Positions 11,740 to 22,253 of a stretch of 64,000 bases of DNA are shown here, piece after piece. Where the stretch lies: assembly GCA_021018815.1 (NCBI GenBank), contig JAITYX010000053.1:1116001-1180000 (forward strand). The letters run 5' to 3'. The position numbers and the translations under genes are program-made. The notes under the pieces are model-generated. The model was not told where the DNA came from, did no database searches, and saw only the letters and a program-made list of their open reading frames with translations. The DNA is from Talinum fruticosum (taxonomy: Eukaryota; Streptophyta; Magnoliopsida; Caryophyllales; Talinaceae). The first letter of the stretch is position 1; each line of letters starts with the position of its first letter.

Positions 11740-12235
11740 ATAGCTAAAAGTCCACGAATATGTTTATACTCTAAACATCCCCTTATGCAAATACCCTTTG
11801 AGCTTAAAGCGTGGATGTAACAAATGTTCATCCTTAACTTTGTGCAATAATCGATATAGAGGCTTATGAGATTCGAATCCGAGACCGCTCGATCGGAAAA
11901 GTTTTGATACCATGTTGAAGAACTAACTCAACCAAACATTATTAGCCCATGTCTTCTATTAAAAGCAATAAACAAGAAAGGATTAGTAAGATATGTATGC
12001 ATGCATGAACTAACTAAATAAACCAAAAGTTCAAACCGATGGTTCTAAAATCAAAAATATGTTACACATCCCTTCACGCAAATATTTTTGGGCTTACAGT
12101 GTATTGTAAATTCTCCCTTAACCTTAGTCAACATACCAATAAAAAGGCTGTTAAGATTCGAACTTAAGACCTTATACTCATAAGATTTTGTTACGATACG
12201 TAAGAACCAACTAAACCAAAAGTTCAAGTTCACAT
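11740..12235 (-). repeat. Two diverged tandem copies of a ~220 bp dispersed repeat with a PBS-like site
   Basis: Copy one (about 11740-11960) and copy two (about 12025-12235) share blocks in the same order: CATCCC-TTATGCAAATA against CATCCCTTCACGCAAATA, then TTAACTTTGT against TTAACCTTAGT, then AGATTCGAATCCGAGACC against AGATTCGAACTTAAGACC, then GAAGAACTAACTCAACCAAA against AAGAACCAACTAAACCAAA. Read on the minus strand, copy one contains ACATGGTATCAAAAC, close to the initiator-Met tRNA primer-binding site TGGTATCAGAGC. That suggests a small LTR-type element (TRIM or LTR/PBS junction remnant), not proven. Confidence 0.55.
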
Positions 12236-12330
12236 TTGCATGTTGAGGATAGGTTATGTACTCTAACAATATGTATAATATTCTCTTTTGAATCATGCTA
12301 CTTCTCTAGAGTTTAACATATATGCTGAAG

Positions 12331-12970
12331 ATAGGTGTTCGCGGTTCGGTTCAATTCGAATCAGTTTTTTTAACCTAGGTTAATCGGATTAAATGATTCG
12401 AAAAATTGTGAACCGTAACTGGAACCTGGATAAACTAGTTAACCGGATATCGGTTAACCAGTTCACTGGAACCGGAAATAAATTGGCCAAAAAACTGGGC
12501 CATCAACAATTGGGCCCAGCCACTGCCCCAAATTAACTAGATGAGAGAGTTGAAGTTAGGATGCCAGAGAGAGATAGAGTAGCACAGAGTGTGTGAGAAA
12601 GGAGAGAGAGGCTGGTTGGGGCAATGGAACCGGGAAAGCAAAGGCCACTGGGCCACTGGGCAAAAACGAAAAACAAACATGTGTGATTGTTTCGTAATGA
12701 TAATTTCTTTTTTGATCTACTGCAAAGGCCACTGGACAGTTTACTTGAAAGCCGAGGACACTGGCCACTGGGCCAAGATTATAATTATTTTTAATTTTTT
12801 TTAAAAAATTATTATCGGTTTGGTTTCCATTAATTTTCGGTTTCAAAATTCCGAACTGAAACATAATCGGATAAGCTATCGGTTCGACGGTTCGATTAAT
12901 CAGATAAATGGTTCAATTAGGCTGATTCACGGTTCAATTTCACGGTTTCGGTTTTTTGCACAGCCCTAAT
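12331..12970. mobile_element. hAT-like non-autonomous element rich in GGTTCGGTT motifs
   Basis: The left end reads GGTGTTCGCGGTTCGGTTCA. The right end, reverse-complemented, reads AGGGCTGTGCAAAAAACCGA. The GGGxTGTxC outer motif followed by inverted arrays of GGTTCGGTTxAATT/AATTGAACCG is typical of non-autonomous hAT elements. The interior has two copies of a GCCACTGGGCCACTGGG-like block and no transposase. The terminal repeats are imperfect and I could not settle an 8 bp target duplication. The small ORFs at 12556-12864 are not genes. Confidence 0.45.
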
Positions 12971-13190
12971 TAGAGTGTCATATTGGACATAAATTTAATA
13001 CATAAGAATGTTTTAGAGAACTTGACAACTAAACCTATAGAAATATTGTGACTTAGACCTTACGACATAAATTCGAAACAAACGAAAAGCAATAGAAAAG
13101 GAGACGTCTTTTGACTAATTCTAACAATTCTTTTTGCGCGGTAAAAACATGCCTTCTATAGTCCTATGCACGAAGGTTAATAGGACGTAA
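12971..13190. other. Short intergenic stretch
   Basis: No gene or recognisable element between the hAT-like element and the copia LTR. Confidence 0.5.
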
Positions 13191-13195
13191 AATTA

Positions 13196-13641
13196 AAAAT
13201 TAGGAGATCAAGTGGTATGTTAAAATAATATTTTATTATTAACTCGAGAAAGTAAACTTATAAGAGTTTATATAAACACTCAAGAGTACGTGGGATACCT
13301 CATTTGCTCTCTTTAGGACCCCTCAGTCACTATGCTCTTACTTGTTACGTATATATACGTAAGTAGGTCATTATCATATTTATAATAGTTTCACCTTCTT
13401 AATGTATGGTGGAGATTTAGTCGAGTGTCAAAATCCTACTCATGCGCCTAATTAAATATCTAGGGTATTTGTCAAGATAATTCTAATGAGTACAATAATA
13501 TCTATGATATTTTCTATGATAATTCCATAATTATCTAGATATTTCTAAGACTTAGATTTTTTCATGTAAAAAATCTTAGATATTATTTTGATGCCTTGGT
13601 TCTAGAAAGTGGACAAATTTTTTTAATTTTTTATTTTAACA
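13196..13641 (-). repeat. 3' LTR of the minus-strand copia element
   Basis: It aligns along its whole length with 16657-17118, sharing for example TTTTATTATTAACT, GTATGGTGGAGATTT, ATATTTCTAAGA and the outer TTTATTTTAACA. The two copies differ at many positions and by small indels, so the insertion is old. Confidence 0.88.
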
Positions 13642-14036
13642 CTCCCCTTTAATACTCACTTCTCTTCATCGTCGTCCTTGGAACCATCCCCGTAATCGGT
13701 TCATAATTCTTCAAACTTCGTGGCATTGAGTGGCTTCATGAAGTTATCAACTACTTGATCTTATGTCCTCGTGTACGACATGTTATTTTTCCTCGGAATA
13801 CTTTCTCCCGTATGAAATGATAATGCCTCGCGTGGAAGACTGGAATCTGTGCAAGTCATATAGCCGTGAGATTCGGATTTTAGGTCCATTGGGTCATCGG
13901 TAAGTTGATGAAGGTATTTAAGTAACTAGACCAACCACGTACAATTTTAGGTTGCCATTGCCGCTACATGGTACTCGCTTCGCGCTTGATAGTGAAACCG
14001 CCAGTTGTCTTTTACTACACCATGATATGATAGTTA

Positions 14037-14885
14037 GGGATGTGCATTATTCAGTCCAAGATTGGACCGAACCGAAGACCAGCTTGGATTAGAGCGGAAA
14101 GGACCGGACCGATAAAGTTCGATCCAATCCTCGATCCAGGAATTCTAGTTATTCGGTCTTCGATGCACCGGTTCGGACCAAGGACCAATTTAAGTTAGGG
14201 TTTTCTTTTATATGTTTTATAAAGTCTCCGCCCTTAACCTCACTCTCCTTTCTCTCGGTGATTCTCTTTGCTAACTTTCTCCGTGACTCTCTATCCCCCA
14301 CCTACTGCTACCTCTCTCCGTGACTCTTTATCTCTCTCACCCACCTGCTGTTTTCAATGACTTTCTCTGTCTTTGTCTCTCTCTTCCCTACCCGCTGCTC
14401 TCGGTGACTCTTTTCCTACTCGTTGCTCTGCGCACTTGAACCCGACTACTTGCCTTTCACTCTCGCCCAAACTTCCTTCCTATATCTTTACCTAGTCGAG
14501 TGGCCAAGACTTTCTCATTGCTTGCCTATACACTCACTCTCTCTTTGCTCGCCGACGGCGTGAGCCCTTTATCTTACGTGGACTTGCTAATTTGTCCTCT
14601 CTCTCTCTCCCTATTTTGTTAATCCGAGCCTTTTAATTTCATCAACATGCTTTTGTGAAATCTTGTGAGTTGATTTAAATTTTTTTCCTCATCATGATTC
14701 TAATTTCATCACGATAATTAAAAAACACAAATGCCCAACACTATCGAGCCACTTCGGTCCAGTCCAAGACTCGATCTTATTTAGTTCAGTCCTTGGTCCT
14801 TGCTTTTTCCTTAATTGGTCTTCGGTCCAGTCGGTCCGATCCTGTTTGGTCCGGTCCTGGACTCGATGAAGAGTAGTTGATCCTA
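14037..14885. mobile_element. hAT-like non-autonomous element nested in the copia RNase H region
   Basis: It begins near AGGGATGTGCATTATTCAGT, followed by alternating GGACCGAACCGAAGACC / GGACCGGACCG motifs. The mirrored arrangement (GGTCCGGTCCTGGACTCGAT) ends near 14880. Flanks GATAGTTA (left) and GTAGTTGA (right) are a possible imperfect 8 bp duplication. The best support is functional: the host copia reading frame is coherent on both sides (SYVFCLGS ... ISWCSKRQ). No transposase is encoded. Confidence 0.65.
14245..14430. repeat. Degenerate CT-rich tandem repeat inside the nested hAT-like element
   Basis: Units of roughly 55-65 bp repeat the order TCTC(T/C)GTGACTCT...CCC(A/T)CC(T/C)ACTGCT...CTC about three times (for example 14269, 14318, 14398). 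The units are diverged. No coding function is apparent. Confidence 0.55.
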
Positions 14886-15629
14886 GGCAAAATACATAGC
14901 TTGTAGTAGACAGATCGTGTATCACGATCACCAATTAATCGGTATCATAATAACCAATCAATTTGAACTTGTCACACTTTTTATAGTATAGAGCATTAAT
15001 CAAGTGTTCCATTTACATACCTTAGTATTCTTCGATTGCTTCCAGGTGAGGCTTCTTCAACTTCGCATATAGCGACTTATTATGTTAACGAGCATAAGTA
15101 ATATCCGGTCTTGTTAACGTGAGGCGATTAGACTATCGACTAGTTGCCGATACATTGTTGGTTATTCAAGATCTTTCCCCTCGTATGAACAAAGCTTAGT
15201 GTTTGCTTCCATCGGAGTTGAGATTGACTTGAACTCAAGCATGTCGTACTTTTCAAGAAGATCTTGGGCATACTTATGTTAACACAAGAATAACCCTTCA
15301 TTTTTTTAACTTTCGGACCAAGGAATTGTTTCAACTCACTAATATCCTTCATTTGGAAGTGCATGGGAAAGATTGGCGTTGATTTGCCGAATATCTCGCT
15401 TCGTTATTCCCGTGATGATGGGATCATCCATGTAAACAAGCACTATAGTAATCTTTCCTTCTCGAGACTTTACGACTAAACTGGAGTCCGCCAGTGTCAT
15501 GGTATACCCACTCGGATCAATAACTTGACTATCTTGTCGTACCATGCTATCTTACATTACAAGGGAAGTCTATAAGTCCCATTCTTCTTCACTTTCATTG
15601 CTTTTGAAATGACTATGTTATCTTTCTCT

Positions 15630-16480
15630 TGAAGAGATCCGTAGTCTCGATTATACTCGTCCTTTCTTACCACATCCGTAGCATCGATCCTCTTATCGAC
15701 GATATTTGATTTCTTCATGATCATTTGGCACTTGGCGTGCTCCCTTTGAGATGGACCTCATCCACGATATCCTTGTCACCACATTGATTGAGTTCTTCTC
15801 GAATAACCTTTACCTCTATATATCTTCTCCAGGTCTTATCTTGGCCTTTACGTGATCTTATTTTTGTAAAGAGAGCCTTCTCTTCCTCGTTTATTATACC
15901 TTGGACATTTGTTTATCTAGGTCTTCTTGATTGATTAAGATACTTTCTAATTCTGTCAAATTAGATTGAGTGGCCCATCCCCGAATTGTCGGGATAAGAC
16001 CACTATATTCGGGTCCGACCTCGGATTATGATCCGACACATTCTAAATTCGTTGATTTCACTTTTAGGGTTTACCTTATCTATTTCACCACATATGGATT
16101 TAACTTTTGTGAAGTACTTGGTTTACCATCATGTCTCCTTGTTTGATGGACATAAGCACATTCTTCAATTGTTGTAGCTTAGCTTCATTCTTCTTCGTGA
16201 AGAGTGTAGTTAAGTATCCCATGCTTGTCTGTGGTGTCTTGTAGTCCTTGATCCAGTGTAGGAACTCGTCCTCTACGGTAACGAGACAAAACATACATAG
16301 CCTTCCTTGCCTTGATCTCCCACTTCTTGTTCTAATTGGGGTCCCCTGGGGCGGATTGCTCATCATCGCTAACAATACCCCACAAATCTTGCCCCTTCAA
16401 GTAGTACTTGATACGTATGCAACAAGTACTATAGTTGTTCTCATTGAGCTTCTCGAGTGAGCTAGCTGATGCTTGAAAGA
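15630..16480 (-). pseudogene. Copia gag remnant with zinc knuckle
   Basis: The minus strand reads DEFLHWIKDYKTPQ, then YLTTLFTKKNEAKLQQLKN and LMSIKQGDMMVNQ (about 16100-16290), the UBN2/copia gag core that packages element RNA. Further downstream, near 15650, CYGCGKKG remains of the CCHC nucleic-acid-binding knuckle. Frameshifts break it between the two blocks. Confidence 0.8.
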
Positions 16481-16656
16481 TCGGACACAATAACTTGGTA
16501 AGCATCCAACACCTAACCAGTAAGATGTGGTCCTAGACCAACAAACTTCATAGTCCCCGATCGTGCCAGCAGAGTTTCCCTATAATCCGGTCCCCGATCA
16601 TTAGACAATAATGTTAACTCAAGAAAAGGCTACCAAAACCTTGTTCTAATACTTCT

Positions 16657-17118
16657 TGTTGAGAAATTAGGAAATCAAGTGGTATGCAAGAAATAACATT
16701 TTATTATTAACTTGAGAAAGTAAACTTAGAAGAGTTTAAAACACTCAAGAGTATGTGTGACACCTCACTTGCTTTCTTTAGGACTCCTCGGTCACTCTTA
16801 AGATGGATGCTTTCACTTGTTATGCATATATACATAAGTAGGTCATTCTCATATTTATAGTAGTTCTATCTCCTTAATGTATGGTGGAGATTTTTCCAAG
16901 TATCCAAATCCTAATCATGCACCTAATTAAATATTTAGGATATTTGTCAAGATAATTGTAAAGAGTACAATAATATGTAGGATATTTCCTAGGATAATTT
17001 TATAATTATCTAGATATTTCTAAGAGTTAGATTTTTTCATATAAAAAATCTTGTATATCATTTTGATTCCTTGATTCTCAAAAGTGGACATTGATGTTTA
17101 TTTTATTTTATTTTAACA
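16657..17118 (-). repeat. 5' LTR of the minus-strand copia element
   Basis: Bounded by TGTTGAG at 16657 and TTTTAACA ending at 17118, so it starts TG and ends CA on either strand. It is the better preserved of the pair and 16 bp longer than the other. Confidence 0.88.
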
Positions 17119-17314
17119 AATTATACCATAATTTTTGGCCTATCTAGTAAGGAGATAAGATCAAAAGACATAGCTCATGTGGCTAAGGTGTATATGAGCT
17201 GAGCTGGCTCACTTGCTTGTTAAGTAGAGCCAAAGCTCGGTTAGATATAGGAGCCGAGCATAAGTGAGTTGATTAACGAGTTAATGGGCCGAGCCTAATC
17301 AACAACCTCGAATT

Positions 17315-18512
17315 AGAGGGAGAGATATATATGAAAGAACCTAAGGGTTTGAGGTTCCTGGTAAAGAACATGATGTATGTCGGTTGAGGAACTCCTTGTA
17401 TAGACTTAAACAAACTCCTAGGTAGTGGTACAGAAGGTTTGATACTTTTATGATTAGGCATGGTTAGATACGAAGCCAATATGACAGCTTGTGTGTACTT
17501 CAAAAAATTTCACATGGTTCCTTTGTCTACTTGTTGTTATATGTTGATGATTTATTTCTTCTAGCGATAAGGGACAATAAGTTAAAATCTTAACTTAGAG
17601 AGGAGTTTGAGATGAAGGACCTTGGTGTAGCTAAGAAGATATTAGGCATGGGGATTCATAGAAATCAGAAGGCTAGTAAGCTTTACATGTCTCGGAAGAG
17701 TTATATTGAGAAAGTGCTTGAAAGATTCAAAATTAATGGTTGCAAAGATGTTACAACACCACTTGTTACACATTTTAAACTTTCTTCAAATTTATGCCTT
17801 AAAGTTGATAAGGACATTGCTAAGATGTCTAAGGGTCCTTAGTCTAGTGCTATTGGTAGCTTAATGTATGCTACAGTTTGCACTAGATCTGACATGGCTC
17901 ATGTAATGAGTGTTGTGAGTCGTTAAATGCACATTCCTGGTAAGGACTATTAGGAAGATGTGAAGTGGATCTTTCGGTTAGTGAAGGGTATAGTTAATAG
18001 AAGCTTAGTACTTGATAAGAACAAGGGTGCTACATGTGATGTTGTAGGATTTGTTAATTCTAATTATGGTAAGACCTTGATAAGAGAAGGTCTATTTCTG
18101 GCTACATTTTCACCTCGTGTGCATGTGTTATTTCTTGGAAGCATCATAAGAGGTCATTGCAACTCTTTTTACTACAGAGTGGTTGAGTATGTTGCTGCTA
18201 CTCGAAAGGGTGAAGGAAGTTACTTGGTTGAGGGGTCTTCTAGTTGAGCTTGGTTTCCAACAGGGTGTTGCTATTGTGTTTTCTTATAGTTAGAGTGATA
18301 TCCATCTCTCCAAGAATGATGTCTATGACTCCAAGACGAAGCATATAAATGTCACGTTCTACTACATCGGAGATATTATTGCTACGGGGATATTATTATT
18401 AAGAAAAAGTTCATACTTAAGAGAATCCAACAGATGTGCTTACAAAGTCTCTTTCTAAAGCTAAGTTCGAGCATTGCTTGGACTTAGTTGGTCTTTATGG
18501 TGCTTGATTGCC
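17315..18512 (+). pseudogene. Copia RT/RNase H remnant, plus strand
   Basis: Reading with a few stops and shifts: KGFEVPGKEH, SLYRLKQTPR*WYRRFDTF, LLLYVDDLFLLA (RT catalytic YVDD, about 17535-17570), EEFEMKDLGVAKKILGMGI (17600-17655), RSDMAHVMSVVSR, then RNase H pieces SGYIFT and ISWKHHKRS. It ends with NPTDVLTKSLSKAKFEHCL (about 18428-18486), the usual copia pol C-terminus. This is a different family and strand from the element at 13196-17118. Its 5' half is absent from the window. Confidence 0.82.
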
Positions 18513-18587
18513 TTTGGGGCTTTACCCTTCGGGTTAATTTTGTGAAGTAAATATGTCCGTTAGAGATTTTGATCTAAGGTGGAGATT

Positions 18588-18745
18588 TATGGGTGTGGCT
18601 CAAAATACACTCAATAATTCTAGTTTCAAGGTGGCACGACCAAGCATATGGTGGCTTGACCATGCCCGACCAAGAGGAGTTGACACAAGAGATCGGTGAG
18701 GTAGACAGGTGGCACGGACGAGCACGGCCAAGGCCGTGTCACATG
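18588..18745 (+). repeat. Start of the 3' LTR of the plus-strand copia fragment
   Basis: AAGGTGGAGATTTA, a typical polypurine tract of this copia group, immediately precedes TGGGTGTGGCTC. The LTR is cut at about 18745, where an Athila-like LTR begins. The partner LTR is not in view. Confidence 0.5.
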
Positions 18746-20154
18746 TGTTGAGTCCAAAAACATGACATTTTTAATCCCTTTTACATATTACTTTGTTCGT
18801 AACAATTATTGAATTAGGATTTTTAATCTAAGTTATCTTATTTTTGTAGGAAGTGTGAAAAAATCTAAAAAGTCAAAAGAAAAGTCAAAAATTGAAGAAT
18901 TGCCTCGTATATTTACAGTTGGCCCAGATTGAGCCCAAAGCCCTTGTATTTTCTCGCAGTTGCCTGAAGCCCATTTCTCCTTCCCCCACTTAAACTTCCC
19001 TCTCTTCAGCATTACACTCAGTCCAAGCCCCATCCTCCATTCCCCCTCATTTTCCTCCTTCGGTCCTTCACTGAAAACCTTAGCATCTCTCTCCCGAACT
19101 CCCTCTCATTCTTCCACCAGCCCAGTTCTCACTCTCTCTCGTCTTCTCCTTCATTCCTTGAAACCCTAAACAAAGAACCCCTCTCCCTTCATGCCTCTAT
19201 CTCCCTCATTCTTCTCTGCTGCAGACCTCATGAAAAACCCTTCTTCTCTTCGGTCTCTTTCACCAACACGAAATCCTTTTTCCCCCTCGAACTCTACCTC
19301 TCCTCTCTCTCCTCACGCTGTGCCTCTCTCGCTCCTCTTCGAACAGTAGATTCACGAAGAAACCAAGACCCATTCCATCTCAAACTCTATCCCTTTACTT
19401 TCTCTCTATATCCACAATTGAAATCGTGGCGTTCAAGGGGACCTGAACTGAAGAAAGGGCGACAGCGAAGGAGGAAGGATAAAAGACAAAAAGAAAGATA
19501 GAGTTGCCGGGGGAGGCGAAGGGCGACGACGTTAAAGGTCGGAAACTCTGAGTTCGAAGTCCTAGGTTTAATGTTCTTCTTCATTACATTTTAGTTTAGT
19601 TTCTCTAAATTTCAGTCTTTAGTCCTCAAAATTTTCTAATTCCAAATTTTTCAGTTTTTAGTTTCAGAATTTAGTGTAATTTTGAGATTGGATTCCTTTC
19701 CGAGATTTAGAATTTTGGTTTGTTAATCTTCATTGTTCGAGTTTGGTATTCAAGTACTGAATTTTGGTTTCGATTTTACAAGTTAATGTAATTGAAATTC
19801 GAAAGCTCCGCCTGTTGTTTTGTTCGATTGGTTGGAGTTGAATCAGTATAATCTTCTGATTTTGCACTTCCACTTTCTGCTTTGCTCTTAGCTATTTAAT
19901 TAAGTCGTTAAAATTATTGAATTATTCTGATCTCTGTGGAATCTCTGTTAGTTGGCGATGTGATGAAAAATTAGTGGTATTTAAAGTTAGTTTCTAATTC
20001 ATGTTAGTTTAAATTAGGTTAGTAGTTAAGTTTTGAATTTAGTTTGTTAGGTTAGTTTCGAGATTTAAACATTCAATTCGCATTTGCAACCTGATTTTAA
20101 TTTATTCCATCTATGGGTTCGAGAAAATCCCGTGGTCCTAAATTCACTCCAACA
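18746..20154 (+). repeat. Probable 5' LTR of the outer Athila-like element
   Basis: It starts TGTTGAGTCCAAAAACATGA, comparable in layout to the inner element's LTR start. It contains a CT-rich zone with AAACCCTAAAC (about 19163) and ends ACTCCAACA at 20154. The next bases, AAATGGCAATCATTGTCAGG, are a mutated form of the TGGCGCCGTTGCCGGGGA primer-binding site used by Athila/Tat relatives. No second copy is in view, so the left boundary is inferred. Confidence 0.5.
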
Positions 20155-21140
20155 AAATGGCAATCATTGTCAGGGATGACGATAATTAAAATTCTGACAA
20201 TAATAAAAATTAGGTTGTAAATCGAGTCATGAAGTTTCTATTTGAGTCTCTGTGTTTTGTTTTTGGTTATAGATTAAGTCTTGTTTTTGCTAGCTGTAGT
20301 CGTTTTTATTTTAATTTTAATTTTTTTTTGAAATTAGGTCTGTTTCTTATTTCTTGTTTTGAATTCGTTTGGTTGGTATTTGCAGCCCAGAAACAAGTTA
20401 CTGATTTTCTGTTTAGCTGGCATTTTTTTTGTTTTGGTTGGTTTAGTTGTTGTCCGAAAAAGATAAAAAATTTTGTCCTTTGCTCAATTTAGGGCAGAAA
20501 CTACAGCAGAATCTGTGCAGGAATTTTTCTGTGCAAGTTTTTTTTTCCTGATTTTCTGTTTTGATTTTTGTTGAGTCGATTTGGTTTTGTTTTGTATTTT
20601 GATAATTTGCCTGTTTCTAGGTTTGTTTAGAGTTTAGGGTAATTGTTGTGGAATTGTTTGGAATTTTCAGAATTTTCTGCAATTTCAGAAATAATTAGGT
20701 GTAATATTTTATTTTTTAGCATTTTTCTCTTTTAATTTTTTGCAATAATTAGGTCAGAAAAATTGAGAAAAAAAATTGTGTGTTTAATCCTTGAGTTTTT
20801 CTTGAATTTTGACTCATATTTTTCTGATTTTAGTTATTTTTTATTTTTAGTTTGTTTTTCTGTTTCGATTATTGTGTTTTAGTTTTGTTTTTATTCTCTT
20901 ATTTTGATCAAAATCTGAAAAAAGAAAAAAATAGAAAAATAAAAAAGACCAAGAATACGATTGTGGGTTCTTTGGTGCATGATCTATTAGGTTAGGGAAC
21001 CTTAAAAGATTCGTTAGGATTGAACTTCCAATTGAAACGGAACCCGAACCTAAATTAGAAAAACCGATCGAATTTGGACCATACGAGAGAAACTTGAGCG
21101 ATCTGTTTTCCTCTTAGGAGCTTTAGCTCTACATGTTTTA
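20155..21140 (+). other. Untranslated leader of the outer Athila-like element
   Basis: T-rich DNA with no credible coding frame (the 87-codon frame at 20229 is a low-complexity Phe/Leu string), as usual between LTR and gag in this lineage. Confidence 0.5.
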
Positions 21141-21149
21141 ATTTACGTA

Positions 21150-22253
21150 ATTTGGGATCCGATGTGAATCTTGTGTTTAGACCACACTATATTCGGATGC
21201 TCCCAAAATCCCCATGGTTCTAAAGATGCATATATGTTTCGGATAGAATTTAATGAAGTGATTTCTACGATCCATTTTCCTAATGTCTCCGATGATGAAA
21301 TAAGAATGAGATTAATTCTTTTTACTTTAAAAGATGTTGCTAAAAGATGGATACATAGTTTAACTACTAACTCTATTTCCACTTGAGATGATTTTGTTAA
21401 AATGTTTTTGAGAAAATATTTTTCTAATGGTAAAACCGTGAAACTAAGGAATGAAATCAATCAATTATTCGGATGGATAAAGGAGCCAATTTGAAATTAC
21501 TTTGAAAGATTTAAAAATTTTTGGCCTAATGTCCCCACCACGGTTTAGAACAGCGGCGTCTATACCAAGTTGTTTTACGAATGACTTGACCAACAGACTA
21601 GGTACATGCTAGAGTACATGTGTCAATGTGATTTTCTTTCTAAGAGTCATATAGTTGCTTGAGGATTTTTAGAGGACTTAGTATAAAAATTATGCGATGG
21701 GAAATAATTAGAGATGAGAGTTTAAGTTCTAGAATCATTGGTGCAAAGGGGAGCATTCATGATGTTTCCGATATGAGTCACCTCGAGTCTAAAGTTGTTG
21801 TACTTGAAAATATGCTAAAAAGGTTAACTATTCAACCCAAATTTCCCCAAACTTCTTTGATGTCATGTTCTCATTGTCAAAGCTTAGATCACTTTTTTGA
21901 GTACTTGTCCTTACTTGGCCACAGGCTAAGAGCAAACGCAAGTGAGTGCTTTGTTTCAAAGGCCTAAGTTTGACCTTTACTCTCCTACCTTTAATAAAGG
22001 GTGGAAATATCACCTTAATTTTTCTTAGAGTATTAGACCTAATGTCGTAGGTCAAAACATCCCCCAATCCTATTCGTTTCATTCCGCCTCCTACCGGAGG
22101 TCGGCTTATCCAACTATGCCTAATGTACCTAGACCAACACCTTCCATTGCTTAGACCCAATCTCCTCCTAGTTACACAAATGTTGACAAGAGAGTTATCA
22201 ATCTTGAAACCTCACATAATAACATGGAGAAAATTCTTAAGACTATGACTGAG
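21150..22253 (+). pseudogene. Outer Athila-like gag, first part
   Basis: The + strand reads GSKDAYMFRIEFNEVISTIH, DDEIRMRLILFTLKDVAKRW and DDFVKMFLRKYFSNGKTVKL, the Retrotrans_gag capsid core. A remnant nucleocapsid zone follows (CSHCQSLDHFFEYLS, near 21869), then RPKFDLYSPTFNKGWKYH and a C-terminal coil (NVDKRVINLETSHNNMEKIL). Several stops are present. The frame is interrupted at 22253 by the inner element. Confidence 0.8.

Larger units (their letters stand above)
13650..15545 (-). pseudogene. Copia RT C-terminal half and RNase H, split by a nested element
   Basis: The minus strand reads SGYTMTLADSSLVVKSREGK then VLVYMDDPIITG (RT catalytic YxDD, about 15400-15510), then MKDISELKQFLGPKV, LTRPDITYARNIISRYM (about 15060-15130) and SYVFCLGS (about 14900). 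The frame stops at the hAT-like insertion and resumes beyond 14036 with ISWCSKRQLAVSLSSA of the RNase H domain. The N-terminal part of RT is deleted, and stops and shifts occur elsewhere. Confidence 0.8.
13196..17118 (-). mobile_element. Ty1/copia retrotransposon, minus strand, internally deleted
   Basis: Two LTRs (13196-13641 and 16657-17118) flank minus-strand gag and RT/RNase H remnants. A purine tract (TTAAAGGGGAG on the minus strand) abuts the 3' LTR. A PBS-like site follows the 5' LTR (AGTATTAGAAC, an altered initiator-Met type). AATTA occurs at 17119-17123 and at 13191-13195, a likely 5 bp target duplication, if the left LTR has lost its first six bases. Protease, integrase and the first half of RT are missing between about 15550 and 15640, so the element could only have moved with help. 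Its RNase H region is further split by a hAT-like element. Confidence 0.85.

Noticed and set aside
11868..11900. Possible tRNA T-arm (ATTCGAATCC)
   Set aside because: No acceptor stem or anticodon arm could be paired around it; better explained as part of the dispersed repeat with a PBS-like site.
12556..12864. 102- and 71-codon frames on both strands
   Set aside because: Inside a hAT-like element, made from repeated GCCACTGGG text; no family resemblance.
20229..20492. 87-codon Phe/Leu-rich frame that looks like a membrane protein
   Set aside because: Lies in the T-rich leader of the outer Athila-like element; hydrophobicity is a by-product of poly-T.
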